In this document: in pieces, positions 17,432 through 26,365 of the stretch
How positions within the stretch are numbered: the first letter of the stretch is position 1
Layout of the letters: every line of letters begins with the position of its first letter
Assembly (NCBI RefSeq): GCF_000243255.1
Contig: NZ_CM001436.1
Location: 1,450,857 to 1,514,856, forward strand
Source of the DNA: Methanoplanus limicola DSM 2279
Lineage (GTDB): Archaea > Halobacteriota > Methanomicrobia > Methanomicrobiales > Methanomicrobiaceae
Direction of reading: 5' to 3'
DNA length: 64,000 bases
The notes under the pieces: generated by a model
Database searches by the model: none
What the model was told of the DNA's origin: nothing
The model's input: only the letters and a program-made list of their open reading frames with translations
Made by a program: the position numbers and the translations under genes

Positions 17432-18463
17432 TTACTCACCATCTTTTAAATGAACATCCATCTGTGGGAACGGGATCTCTATTCCTTCTTCGGCAAATCT
17501 GCTTTCTATCTCGAAGTTTACGTGATCCTTTATGTCCCATGACATATTGAACTTCTTCGCCCAGACGAGCATCATGAAGTCAAGACTTGATGCCCCGAAT
17601 TCCAGGAAATAAACGGATGGTGCGGGGTCGCTTAAGACATAATCTGTGTTTTTTATGGCATCACCGGCAATTTCATAGAGTATCTCCTTTACTCTTCTGA
17701 CATTACTTCCGTATGCTACGGATACCGGAATCCTGACTTTAAGCTTCACATCCGGCATCGCGTAATTTGTGATGATGGTATTGGAGATCTTTGAATTTGG
17801 TATGGTGAGCATCTGATGGTCAAGTGTCTTAAGACGTGTTGAACGCGGGCCTACAGAAATTACATCCCCAAGTTTGCCCTCGATTTTTATTCTGTCGCCT
17901 ATTTTGAAAGGTTTGTCAACCACTATTAAGGCTCCTCCGAAGAAGTTTGAGATTAGGTCCTGTGCTGCGAGTGCTATTGCTATTCCGAATATTCCTCCGG
18001 CTGCAAGAAGTGGAGTTATATTAATCTCAAGATAGCTTAGAATCAGGAGGAATCCTATGAACCAGATGATGTACCTTGCTGAAACCTCCAGTACATCAAT
18101 TATTTTATCATCCAGGTCGCTCTCAGTCTGATCAGATACCCATCTTCCGTAAAGGCATATAAAACTCTCAGCAAATGTGGCCGCGATCCAAGTTGCGAAG
18201 ATGATGATCAGTGTATTGAAGTATCTGCTGCTCAGTATCCATGCATAATCTGCGGGAAAGGGGATATACTGAAGGGTGATAAAGACTGTTGATACTAATA
18301 TGCCAATAATCACCGGTTTTTTTAGTGACAGAATCAGTATATCGTCAAGTTTTGACTCTGTTTTTTCGGCTTTCCTTTCAAGTACCTTAAAAATCCTGTA
18401 CGTGGCATATGTCAGAATTATGCCTGTAAAGAAGATTGCCGCTGCGATGTTAAGATCTGCCAT
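17432..18463 (-). CDS. MscS-family mechanosensitive channel
   Basis: 343 residues with about five hydrophobic segments and the MscS pore helix plus beta domain: LLAAGGIFGIAIALAAQDLI (about 153-172), then GALIVVDKPFKIGDRIKIEG and DVISVGPRSTRLKTLD, TIPNS. The C-terminal alpha/beta domain ends with FPQMDVHLK, the usual phrase of the family. It opens under membrane tension to release solutes during osmotic downshock. Monocistronic. The gaps on both sides hold nothing else recognisable. Confidence 0.95.
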   Translation of the reverse strand: MADLNIAAAIFFTGIILTYATYRIFKVLERKAEKTESKLDDILILSLKKPVIIGILVSTVFITLQYIPFPADYAWILSSRYFNTLIIIFATWIAATFAESFICLYGRWVSDQTESDLDDKIIDVLEVSARYIIWFIGFLLILSYLEINITPLLAAGGIFGIAIALAAQDLISNFFGGALIVVDKPFKIGDRIKIEGKLGDVISVGPRSTRLKTLDHQMLTIPNSKISNTIITNYAMPDVKLKVRIPVSVAYGSNVRRVKEILYEIAGDAIKNTDYVLSDPAPSVYFLEFGASSLDFMMLVWAKKFNMSWDIKDHVNFEIESRFAEEGIEIPFPQMDVHLKDGE

Positions 18464-18575
18464 TTGGGTTTACAGGTTTGTTTTATAAAATATTTTAAGC
18501 TATATTTTGTGATGAATATTCTTTGTGTGGTTGTTGTTTCCGGCCGGAATTATGATAATTCCGGGAAAAATAGTT

Positions 18576-19049
18576 TTATGCTGATTTCACAGCATCGTTT
18601 AGTGCACAGATTTTGTTTTCATCCTTCACGTCTTTTCTGTCGAATATAAACCCGCCTGCAACTTTCACTCCCTTCTCTTCAAGTGCCTCTGCAAGTTTTG
18701 GCAGTGTATCTCCGGGCTTTCCTCCGCAGGTGGCAAAGATTACTGCTTTTTTTCCTTCGCACCCTGAAAGAGCCTGTACTGCTGCATTTACAGCAGGTGC
18801 TGCCCTGAATGCCCATACAGGAGTGCCGATCACAATTACATCCGATGCGGAGACATCAATTGATGCCGGTTTGATCTCATCACATTCACCTTTTGCTGCC
18901 CGAAGGCATCCGAGTGAGTAAGCGGTTATCTTTGAATATGGCTTTTTTGTCTTAACTTCAATTAGATCACCTCCACATGCCTGCTGAATTTTTTCTGCCA
19001 CTCCGCGGGTGATTCCGGTGTATGAATAGAATATAATTGCCGGTTTCAT
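18576..19049 (-). CDS. Flavodoxin-family protein
   Basis: 157 residues from the ATG at 19049, chosen because GAGGAGGAGAAAT lies directly upstream; an in-frame ATG 60 bases earlier has no such site. The N-terminus has the FMN phosphate loop of the flavodoxin fold (IIFYSYTGITRGVAEKI), followed by VIVIGTPVWAFRAAPAVNA and ATCGGKPGDT, which form the flavin-contacting loops. It is likely an electron carrier or flavin reductase; flavodoxin-like proteins are common in methanogens. Monocistronic. Confidence 0.88.
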   Translation of the reverse strand: MKPAIIFYSYTGITRGVAEKIQQACGGDLIEVKTKKPYSKITAYSLGCLRAAKGECDEIKPASIDVSASDVIVIGTPVWAFRAAPAVNAAVQALSGCEGKKAVIFATCGGKPGDTLPKLAEALEEKGVKVAGGFIFDRKDVKDENKICALNDAVKSA

Positions 19050-19335
19050 TTTTATTTCTCCTCCTCTCTGGATACTGCTTAAGTAATCTGTTCTTTTTAC
19101 TTTCTGCAATTAATACCTATGTGTGAGTAATTATTATGAACATTAGCATCAGTAAAATATACTGTGAATGATCCGGTATACTCCGGTGACCTGCGGGTAA
19201 AATAGGTTTTTTAATTCTGTTGGACTGTGAAGGCCGGTAATCCGGTAATCTTTCTGGTCGTCAACCGGCTGTGGAAGCGTTTCAGGGTAATGGTATTATG
19301 TGCATTTGTTATGACCACAATTCTTCTGAGTGTTC

Positions 19336-19527
19336 ATGATTCTCCGGCTGACATTTGCCTCTCTTCTGATCGTGTTTATCCTGCCTGTGCTCTCAGACCT
19401 GACCGGAAATGTATTTTTCCACCTGTTTGCAGGCTTTCTTGGAGTGATAACAGGTTTTCTTGCATTTTACCTGGGAATCGGTGCTGTGATTAATGAGGTA
19501 TTCGGGAGAAGGATTCTTCCGGTTTAA
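19336..19527 (+). CDS. Small predicted membrane protein
   Basis: 63 residues from the ATG at 19336 (an in-frame ATG two codons earlier is possible). Two hydrophobic helices (LTFASLLIVFILPVLSDL and LFAGFLGVITGFLAFYLGIG) are joined by a short polar turn and followed by a basic tail. The amino-acid composition is that of a real two-helix membrane protein, but there is no clear ribosome site and no family I can name. It could be a chance frame. Confidence 0.45.
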   Translation: MILRLTFASLLIVFILPVLSDLTGNVFFHLFAGFLGVITGFLAFYLGIGAVINEVFGRRILPV

Positions 19528-19703
19528 TCCATATTTTCAGATATATGTCTGTGCGAATGCAGCGTGGTCCTGATTTAATAGATCTACGTGAAATTGCACC
19601 GGCACAGCAGAAAATACAATTGTATTCCTGACTGGCACTGATGAGCTATTATATTAGATCAGATAATTGATTCTCAGAAAAAAATTGAGTTTTGTTTATG
19701 CGT

Positions 19704-21410
19704 CTATATGCTTTTGGTATAGATGCCTGAACCGACAAGCCATTCATCGTTAACCGGTGTGACATAGCAGAGTTTTAATCCGGAATCTCCTGTTTCAGGG
19801 TTGAAATATTCAGCATAAACAAAGCCTCCGCCACGCTTTGCAGCGGATATCTCCCATCTGATAATTTCTACTCCGTAGGTGTCGGAGAACTCGAGCCGGT
19901 TTGTGCCGATAAGTTCCGGCTGGAACGGAAGTGCCAGCGTGGCTCCATCATATTCGTAGGCAAAGATGTAATTTGCACCGTCTGCGAAGGTCCCGTTAAG
20001 GTCATTGAAATCGGCAATTGCCTCTTCTTTATCGTTTGCCTGCGCATAATCCCGTGCACTCTTCACTCTTTTAACAAGTTCGTCTATCTCTTTCTCATTG
20101 AATACTGCGGGAATTTCCGGGAGGTAAATCCCTGCCCCGACAAACCATTCGTCATCAACCGGCATTACATATGAGAGTTTGAACTCTTCTTTATAGTTAT
20201 CTTCAGGATTGGGGTATATGTAGTAGAGTGAACCGCCGCCTTTTTCTGCTGTATCAATTGCTGCTCTGATAAATTCAACGCCGTTTGCATCAGTTATTTC
20301 GGCACGGTCTGTTCCCAAAAGCTCCTTTTGGTAAGGGAGTGCAATTACCGTTCCGTCTGTCTCATATGCAAATATGTACAGTTCTTTGCTGATGAAAGAT
20401 CCGTTTACGTTATTGAATTCATTTAATGCAGCTTCTTTTCCGTGTTCCTTTGCGTATGCAGCGGCATCATCCACAAAAGCTTTAAGATTTTCATATCGTG
20501 AGTCAGTCGTTTCCGGAATATTCACCGGCTCAGCTGCTGCTTCGCCTTCGTTTTCATTTCCTGAATAAGTGACTACAACCCTCCATTCAGCACCGTTAAT
20601 TCCGGCTGTCTTCCAGGAGGCTGTCTTTGTGACATTTTTGTTCCAGTTTTTGTCCGAGAATGTATATTCCGCTGTTCCGGACGGCTCCTTAAGAATCCGT
20701 TTTAGTACTGTCTGGAGATCCGGATTGCTGTACATCGTATCGGTCATAAGGTTGTTGCCGATCTCCTCTTCTTTGGTATCATAGATCAGGGTTCCGTCTG
20801 TCTGTGCAACCCAGATATCATATGGCGTATTTTTAATGACCGGAATTATCTGTCTTGCAAGGAATGTGTCCGGTTTGTAGGTTATATCGGTGTATCCGAG
20901 GTATTCGCCTGATTCTGAGAATACCGGAGAACTCTGTGATATTCCGGTGAACCCTTCTGCCATTGTAAATACATCACTTACAATCGGTATCTGCTCTCTG
21001 TTTGCGGTCTGAACCTGCGACTGCCAGCTTAAATCCTCACCTGCAACGTCTGCGTAGTTTTTCGGCATCGCTGTCAGGACTACACCCTCTTTTGATATTA
21101 TCAGTGATGAAACCGCCCACGGATAACTGAGAAGGTTTTCTGAGAGGATTTTTTCAGCCGAATCTCCTGTGAGTCCTGCTTCTGAGAGGGCGGCACTGTT
21201 TCCGGAAAGGCCGCTGTTTATCTCTTCCAGTCCTGCATTTATGGACTTTGTGAGTTCTTCTGCAACGGATTCCATAGCGTTTTCTGTTTTTGTGTCATTT
21301 GCAGTGTTGATTCCGTTTGTCTGTGTATCGCTCTCCTCTCCGGTGCACCCTGCAAAAGCAGTTATAATTGCCAGAATCAGAAGAACTGAGATGATTGAAT
21401 ATTTTTTCAT
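19704..21410 (-). CDS. Cache-domain lipoprotein (sensor-like, three Cache modules)
   Basis: 568 residues. The lipoprotein signal ends in AFAGC (Cys near 21). Residues about 50-295 form one large Cache/PDC-like sensor module (VAEGFTGISQSSPVFSE, YDIWVAQTDGTLIYDTKEEE). Two tandem single-Cache modules follow (about 310-435 and 445-568) with matching phrases: YIFAYETDGTVIALPYQKEL / YIFAYEYDGATLALPFQPEL and YVMPVDDEWFVGAGIY / YVTPVNDEWLVGSGIY. There is no kinase, HAMP or signalling domain, so it is a stand-alone extracytoplasmic ligand-binding protein. The first module resembles the Cache protein at 42055..42912. Confidence 0.88.
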   Translation of the reverse strand: MKKYSIISVLLILAIITAFAGCTGEESDTQTNGINTANDTKTENAMESVAEELTKSINAGLEEINSGLSGNSAALSEAGLTGDSAEKILSENLLSYPWAVSSLIISKEGVVLTAMPKNYADVAGEDLSWQSQVQTANREQIPIVSDVFTMAEGFTGISQSSPVFSESGEYLGYTDITYKPDTFLARQIIPVIKNTPYDIWVAQTDGTLIYDTKEEEIGNNLMTDTMYSNPDLQTVLKRILKEPSGTAEYTFSDKNWNKNVTKTASWKTAGINGAEWRVVVTYSGNENEGEAAAEPVNIPETTDSRYENLKAFVDDAAAYAKEHGKEAALNEFNNVNGSFISKELYIFAYETDGTVIALPYQKELLGTDRAEITDANGVEFIRAAIDTAEKGGGSLYYIYPNPEDNYKEEFKLSYVMPVDDEWFVGAGIYLPEIPAVFNEKEIDELVKRVKSARDYAQANDKEEAIADFNDLNGTFADGANYIFAYEYDGATLALPFQPELIGTNRLEFSDTYGVEIIRWEISAAKRGGGFVYAEYFNPETGDSGLKLCYVTPVNDEWLVGSGIYTKSI

Positions 21411-21648
21411 GAAACCATTTCACCTGTAAATATTTTTACCAGAATATTCTGACAGGTATTCCCGTCCCTGTCTTACTGTTAATATGTATGTTTTACGGAT
21501 ATGAAGTTAGCTGAATATCAGAAGAGTTTTTTTGGATATTATCATTGGTGATCTTTGTGTTAGACGGGACAGTACATCTCCCGTTTCTCCGGTACACAAA
21601 GACCCGTTTCCGGCTCAGATTGATTTTTTTGGAATCAAAAACTCTCTT

Positions 21649-23448
21649 TTATGCAGATTCTATTTTTTGTGCGATGATAATAAGGAATTCTCCGTCTCCA
21701 AGACGTGAATCACTTCCGGGTACGGCAAGGGTTCCGTCACTGTTCACTCTCATGAAGGGTTTTGTCCCTTCAGGTGTTCCGCCATCTTTTGGCTGTTCTC
21801 TGCTGTCGATGGCCCTGAAACTATATCCGTTCTCAAGCATCTCCAGCAGTTCATCCTCCATACGACCAAAAAGGCCGTACGGAGTTTTCGTCAGTATGTC
21901 AATTTTCCCTTCAAAAACCCTTCTGTCCTGCATATCCCGTTCCGTTCCGAATATGATCATATTTTCCGGTCCGACAGAGTCAATAAACGCATCCTCCGCT
22001 GATCCGATGCTGTCTTTATTTGAAGAAGCTATCAGGAGCCACGCAATTTTCATCTTAAAAAAATGTGCATCGTTCAGAATTTCTTCATCCCCCAGATCAA
22101 CCAAAGAACCGGTATAGGATTCAAACGGTATCTTTCCGGAGTCCGCAACACTCTGAAGTCTCTTACTGCCCGGTGCCAGCAGCATAACCGTTGCTCCTGC
22201 TGAATGCAGGGCTGATGCCAGATCGAGAGCCCAGCGCTGTTCCCCATAGATTGCAATTCCGGTGGGTTCCGGGTCTGAAATATTCAGGACACGGGAGAGG
22301 ACAGGAGTTCCCAGTCCGTAGATAACTACTGTGGACAGTATCACAATGAAAACAATGGGAACCATCCCGGGAAAATCAACCCCGACTTCGGTTAAATTAA
22401 GGGCGAATAATGAAGCAGTAGCCGCAGCCACAATACCACGCGGGTGCAGAGCCCCGATAAATATCCGCTGTGCACGGCTGTAACCCAGACCATGGGTGGC
22501 CAGGAAGGCTACCAGCGGCCGGGCAATGAGTACATATACCGCCACCAGAGCCAGGGCGGGTAACAGATACTCTCCCATGGCAGAGAGATCAACCATTGCA
22601 GCCAGCATGATGAACAGAATGCCGATGATAAGCGGTTCAAGTGTTTCAGTCAGGACCCGTATGCTGCCAAATGGTGTCAGGCGCTGGTTTGCTATGACAA
22701 AACCCATGGTTAACGCGGCGAAGAGACCTGCCTCTGAAAATATCAGTTCCCCTACGGTGATAACCACTATCCCCAGCATCAAAGCAATGAGGCCGCTGAG
22801 TCCTTTGGGTATATTGCGTGTACGATCCGCGTACGTGTAGGAAAGAGCTGCCGCAATACCAAGAATCACGCCCACTGCCATGGTCAGAAATATATCCAGG
22901 AACGGGTTTGGATTCTCAGCAGTAATAAAGCTGATCGCGGCCACCGCAAGAGCAGCACCAATCGGGTCAATAATAATGCCTTCCCATTGCAGAACCGTGC
23001 CTACCGGCTCCTTTGGGCGGGCAAAGCTGAGGATTGGCCCAACCACGGTGGGACCGGACACCACCAGCAGGGCAGAGAGGAGAAATGCCAGTGGGAAAGG
23101 GACATTAAGGAGTAAGAGTGCGGCCGCAGTACCGATGGCCAGTGTCAAAACCGCCCCGGAAGTTACCAGCCGCCAGACAGAACGGCTCACACCGGACTGC
23201 AGGTTATTCAGACGAAGTTCCAGTCCCCCCTTTAACAGTAAAATTCCAACACCAATTGTCACCAGTGGAAATAAGGCATCTCCAAAGATTTCCTGTGGTT
23301 TAACAAGCCCCAGTACCGGGCCGGCAATCATACCGGCCGGCAGAAGAAGAAGGATTCCCGGAATTCTGAATATCTTTGCCAGCCACTGCATTGAGATGCC
23401 AAGACCGATGATAAGACCCAGACCAATATAAATTAATTCACTGCTCAT
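21649..23448 (-). CDS. CPA-family sodium/proton antiporter with C-terminal nucleotide-binding domain
   Basis: 599 residues. The first 400 hold about 12 membrane helices typical of CPA1 antiporters (PGILLLLPAGMIAGPVLGLV; LLVVSGPTVVGPILSFARP; the ion-site region QWEGIIIDPIGAALA with its Asp; LHPRGIVAAATASL). The C-terminal 200 residues begin with a TrkA-N-like Rossmann segment (GIAIYGEQRWALDLASALHSAG) and end with a TrkA-C-like stretch (GDGEFLIIIAQK). The pairing suggests regulation by a bound nucleotide. Role: sodium/proton (or potassium/proton) exchange and pH homeostasis. Codon use is somewhat G+C-richer by eye than its neighbours. Confidence 0.93.
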   Translation of the reverse strand: MSSELIYIGLGLIIGLGISMQWLAKIFRIPGILLLLPAGMIAGPVLGLVKPQEIFGDALFPLVTIGVGILLLKGGLELRLNNLQSGVSRSVWRLVTSGAVLTLAIGTAAALLLLNVPFPLAFLLSALLVVSGPTVVGPILSFARPKEPVGTVLQWEGIIIDPIGAALAVAAISFITAENPNPFLDIFLTMAVGVILGIAAALSYTYADRTRNIPKGLSGLIALMLGIVVITVGELIFSEAGLFAALTMGFVIANQRLTPFGSIRVLTETLEPLIIGILFIMLAAMVDLSAMGEYLLPALALVAVYVLIARPLVAFLATHGLGYSRAQRIFIGALHPRGIVAAATASLFALNLTEVGVDFPGMVPIVFIVILSTVVIYGLGTPVLSRVLNISDPEPTGIAIYGEQRWALDLASALHSAGATVMLLAPGSKRLQSVADSGKIPFESYTGSLVDLGDEEILNDAHFFKMKIAWLLIASSNKDSIGSAEDAFIDSVGPENMIIFGTERDMQDRRVFEGKIDILTKTPYGLFGRMEDELLEMLENGYSFRAIDSREQPKDGGTPEGTKPFMRVNSDGTLAVPGSDSRLGDGEFLIIIAQKIESA

Positions 23449-23764
23449 TCAAACCACCCATGTTGGATATTCGCACACCAACAGCCCGGAAAAACAGGAA
23501 TTATCAGTTCTTTCAACTCCGTTTTGCATTAAAATCAGTCCCATCCATTGTGTACCTGGCCGTTTTCATCTCTGATACAAATGTTGTCTCATCTCCGGTT
23601 CCTGTTTCCTTTAAATAATTCATATTTTTCATTTGAGGCCCGATTTATTATTGTTCTATATTAATTCAGTTTTTATGGGATGAGGAAGTAATCCTGCCTC
23701 ATCCTGAATAGATTTCAGAATATGGGTGGAGAATGCGGAATCTGGAAATTAACTAAGACCTCAT
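23449..23764. other. Intergenic region without recognisable gene
   Basis: 316 bases between the antiporter start and a small inverted-repeat element. Several AT-rich boxes (for example TTTAAATAATTCAT near 23610) could serve the antiporter promoter on the minus strand. I see nothing else. Confidence 0.4.
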
Positions 23765-23902
23765 GAGGCTGTTGCGTGAATAAAAATTAATAGACAAATG
23801 AATAAATGATTAGCACATTTGGGCAAAGTATTGGCAAACAATAAACAATTGTCGTGCGAAATTATCTTATTGTCTACAGAAAAGTAACCGTGCAACAGTC
23901 TC
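23765..23902. mobile_element. MITE-like element, 138 bp, with TCAT target duplication
   Basis: Imperfect terminal inverted repeats GAGGCTGTTGCGTG (23765-23778) and, read from the other end, GAGACTGTTGCACG (23902-23889) match at 11 of 14 positions. The element is flanked by the direct repeat TCAT (23761-23764 and 23903-23906). A subterminal pair TAGACAA / TTGTCTA (about 23790 and 23870) is also inverted. It encodes no protein. These are the marks of a miniature inverted-repeat transposable element, moved by a transposase encoded elsewhere. It sits at the 3' end of the GNAT gene. Confidence 0.7.
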
Positions 23903-23911
23903 TCATGGTGG

Positions 23912-24463
23912 TTAATATTTCGTTATATCACTTTCTTCCCTTTTATCCTGGATGTCACATAATGTCCTGTGAAAATCCCTATATAGAGAGATAGTTTCAT
24001 GATTCTTTCTCGTTGCTCTTTTAAAACCAAATTTTTCATAAAATTCAACGGAATCATGCTTTGAATCTACAGTGAGGATTCTTACACCTATATATCCTGA
24101 CAATACAATTGCAATCTGCATAGTCTTTAAAAGCATTGCACGGCCAATGCCCTGCTTTTGATAGTGGCTGTCAGTTGCAAGTCTTGCAATTTTTAATGCT
24201 GGATATCTGCGATAAGGATACTCAAAATTTCCATCATCAGAATGAATTGCTGCAACTTCAATACTGTCACTTACAAGAGTGAAATATCCGACAACATTAT
24301 TTTGCAAGTGGATTAACCGGGTTACAGCCAGTCTTTCTTCCTGATAATGGATTGCATCTGTATACAAAAAGTCATTCAGATCCGGGTTGTCACATTCAAA
24401 TCCTGATATATCTGTATTTGGATCTATTATTGAAAAAGAGAACTGATTAAAAGGAATTTTCAT
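23912..24463 (-). CDS. GNAT-family N-acetyltransferase, possible toxin of a TA pair
   Basis: 183 residues of the GNAT fold: FECDNPDLNDFL near the N-terminus, YFTLVSDSIE, the acetyl-CoA loop IARLATDSHYQKQGIGRAML (R/Q-x-x-G-x-G/A type, about 91-110), and VEFYEKFGFKR. The start ATG overlaps the stop of a 52-residue gene by four bases (ATGA), so the two are translationally coupled. A short upstream gene followed by a coupled acetyltransferase is the layout of AtaRT/TacAT-type modules, in which the enzyme acetylates aminoacyl-tRNA; the toxin role here is inference. The C-terminal tail beyond about 165 is polar and may not be part of the fold. Confidence 0.85.
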   Translation of the reverse strand: MKIPFNQFSFSIIDPNTDISGFECDNPDLNDFLYTDAIHYQEERLAVTRLIHLQNNVVGYFTLVSDSIEVAAIHSDDGNFEYPYRRYPALKIARLATDSHYQKQGIGRAMLLKTMQIAIVLSGYIGVRILTVDSKHDSVEFYEKFGFKRATRKNHETISLYRDFHRTLCDIQDKREESDITKY

Positions 24464-24618
24464 ACTTCTGAAGAAGTGCGTGAACGTTTTGACAACCGCA
24501 ATGCTTCTTTAAGAAGTTCTCTGCCTTCTTTGGTATCATCCGGATGTTCCATATACTCATGAAATCTTCGGGCATCAGCACCTTTTAAAGACAAACCCAG
24601 TTCAATTTTTTTTGCCAT
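24460..24618 (-). CDS. Short antitoxin-like protein coupled to GNAT enzyme
   Basis: 52 residues (starts MAKKIELGLSLKGADARRF, ends KRSRTSSEV) from the ATG at 24618 with GAGGGAGA six bases upstream. The stop overlaps the GNAT start by four bases. The composition is basic and helical with a beta-like start, as in short DNA-binding antitoxins, but no ribbon-helix-helix or AbrB signature is certain. An A+T-rich box (AATAAATATAAC, minus strand near 24640) lies just upstream. Function as antitoxin is suggested only by size and coupling. Confidence 0.7.
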   Translation of the reverse strand: MAKKIELGLSLKGADARRFHEYMEHPDDTKEGRELLKEALRLSKRSRTSSEV

Positions 24619-24853
24619 TTCTCCCTCGCTTTGTTATATTTATTCTTTCTACATTGTTATGTGGAAGATGTAAAACGTAACTGTATTGTCTGTTATTATT
24701 AATATTAATGTCTGTTTCTCCCGGAAAATTTCAGGAGCCTGTCCTGGCATTGCGCAGGTCCGCGATCGAAAGGCTCAAGCCGGGGTTTTGTCAGAATTAA
24801 TACCAGACGATTTCATAAGGTTTAACATTACATAGAAATTACTCTTTATATTG

Positions 24854-26326
24854 ATGGGAATTTTGCCTGGTAATAACAATAAGAATCCTTCAGGGGATTT
24901 CAGACAGAAAATAATGCTCGCTACGGTCTGCTTCTCGATGCTTATGATATCGCTTAACAGCACAATCGTGTGCGTTGCCCTCCCTACGATTGCCGAATCT
25001 TATCATGTTTTTGCAGACGATGCCTCATGGGTGGTCCTCGCATACCTGCTGAGCCTTACAGGGACTCTTATCATATTCGGGCGGCTGGCGGATGTAAGCT
25101 CTCCAAAGCGGATATTTATAACCGGACTTGGAATCTTCGGGTTCTTTTCATTTATGTCCGCTTTTATGCCGAATCTGGAGCTGTTAGTCGCAGTCAGGTT
25201 CTGTCAGGGAATCGGTGCAGCAATGCTTGTTTCTGTCGGCGGAATTATTGTCAACAGATTTTTACCTCAGGAATCAGCCGGGAAGAATCTTGGACTGATG
25301 ACATGCGCAATAGCTGTCGGTTATGTAGTCGGTCCGCCACTGGGGGGATTTATCAGCAGTTTTCTCTCATGGAACTGGGTTTTTTTAATCAGCGTTCCTT
25401 TGGCCGTAATTATACTGCTCATTGCCTCATTCATAATTCCGGAAATAAAAAAACAAAAAGAAGAAGGACTGCCAATCGATCTTCCTGCTTCGGCCCTTTT
25501 TTTTGCCGGCATGATATTATCGGTTGTCCTTCTGTCATATGCCGATCATCTCATCAGAAATCCGCTCCTCATGGTGCTGATACTTGCCATTGCAGCAGCA
25601 TGCTGGGTAATATTTATCCGGAGGGAGAAAAGATCAAACTGTCCTCTTCTTCCCCTGCACCTTCTTGGCTCATCCGGGTTTGCACTTGCAATCCTGGTGT
25701 GCCTCGGAAACGCCCAGATGGATGCAGGTTCGGTATATCTCTATCCGTTTTACCTTGAAACAGGAAAGGATCTTTCTGCATGGACCTCGGGACTTTTAAT
25801 TTTGATCTTTGCAGCCGGCATGGGCGTATTCGGGTTTTTATACGGGAAAATTTCCAGCAAAAGAAGTTCGGAGCAGATCAGTATCATAGCCTCTGTGATC
25901 CTTTTGCTATCATTTGCAGGTGCATTGATAAGTATGTTTTCTCCCGGCCTTTTTATGATTGCAGTCGCTCTGTTTCTCGGTGGTTCGGCAATTGGACTGC
26001 TTACAACTGCTAACAACCACATCGTCACTGCAAAAACTCCGCCTGAATCACAGGGAGTTGTATGGAGTATGATAATGACGATAAGCGGTCTTGGCTCTGT
26101 CACGGGGATTGCGGTATTCGGCCTTCTGTTCAGCATATTTGTGGGTGATACACAAAAAATATCTGAGCTCACACAGGAGATTAATCCTGGTGGATTCGGT
26201 GTACTTTTTGTATACGGAATGATTGTCTCGATCCTGCTGATAATAGCAAACTACATTCTGGCAGGAGAGAAAAAAGATAAAAATGAAGGTAAAAATGAAT
26301 TTGTGAAAGAAGAGATCAATACCTGA
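24854..26326 (+). CDS. MFS drug/metabolite exporter, DHA2 family (14 helices)
   Basis: About 490 residues from the ATG at 24854 (a TTG immediately before it is in frame). The pattern of hydrophobic segments fits the 14-helix DHA2 (EmrB/QacA) family. Motif A appears as GRLADVSSPKRIF between helices 2 and 3, and the antiporter motif C as YVVGPPLGGFIS in helix 5. The N-terminal SLNSTIVCVALPTIAESYHV is the usual first-helix phrase. It exports small amphiphilic compounds by proton exchange. It faces the ATP-grasp/methyltransferase gene tail to tail with a 39-base gap, so its cargo may be that enzyme's product. No clear ribosome site; TTTATATT lies close upstream. Confidence 0.93.
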   Translation: MGILPGNNNKNPSGDFRQKIMLATVCFSMLMISLNSTIVCVALPTIAESYHVFADDASWVVLAYLLSLTGTLIIFGRLADVSSPKRIFITGLGIFGFFSFMSAFMPNLELLVAVRFCQGIGAAMLVSVGGIIVNRFLPQESAGKNLGLMTCAIAVGYVVGPPLGGFISSFLSWNWVFLISVPLAVIILLIASFIIPEIKKQKEEGLPIDLPASALFFAGMILSVVLLSYADHLIRNPLLMVLILAIAAACWVIFIRREKRSNCPLLPLHLLGSSGFALAILVCLGNAQMDAGSVYLYPFYLETGKDLSAWTSGLLILIFAAGMGVFGFLYGKISSKRSSEQISIIASVILLLSFAGALISMFSPGLFMIAVALFLGGSAIGLLTTANNHIVTAKTPPESQGVVWSMIMTISGLGSVTGIAVFGLLFSIFVGDTQKISELTQEINPGGFGVLFVYGMIVSILLIIANYILAGEKKDKNEGKNEFVKEEINT

Positions 26327-26365
26327 ATTCTGGAGATCTCATTATAATAAATCCTTTTCTGGCCG

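Noticed and set aside
22880..23431. Long (183-residue) plus-strand frame
   Set aside because: It is antisense to the antiporter gene, whose membrane helices and motifs are clear; the composition is Arg/Pro/Ser-rich as expected of a shadow frame.
24970..25758. 262-residue plus-strand frame
   Set aside because: It overlaps the MFS gene in another frame and shows Cys/Arg-rich noise; the MFS reading has complete motifs.
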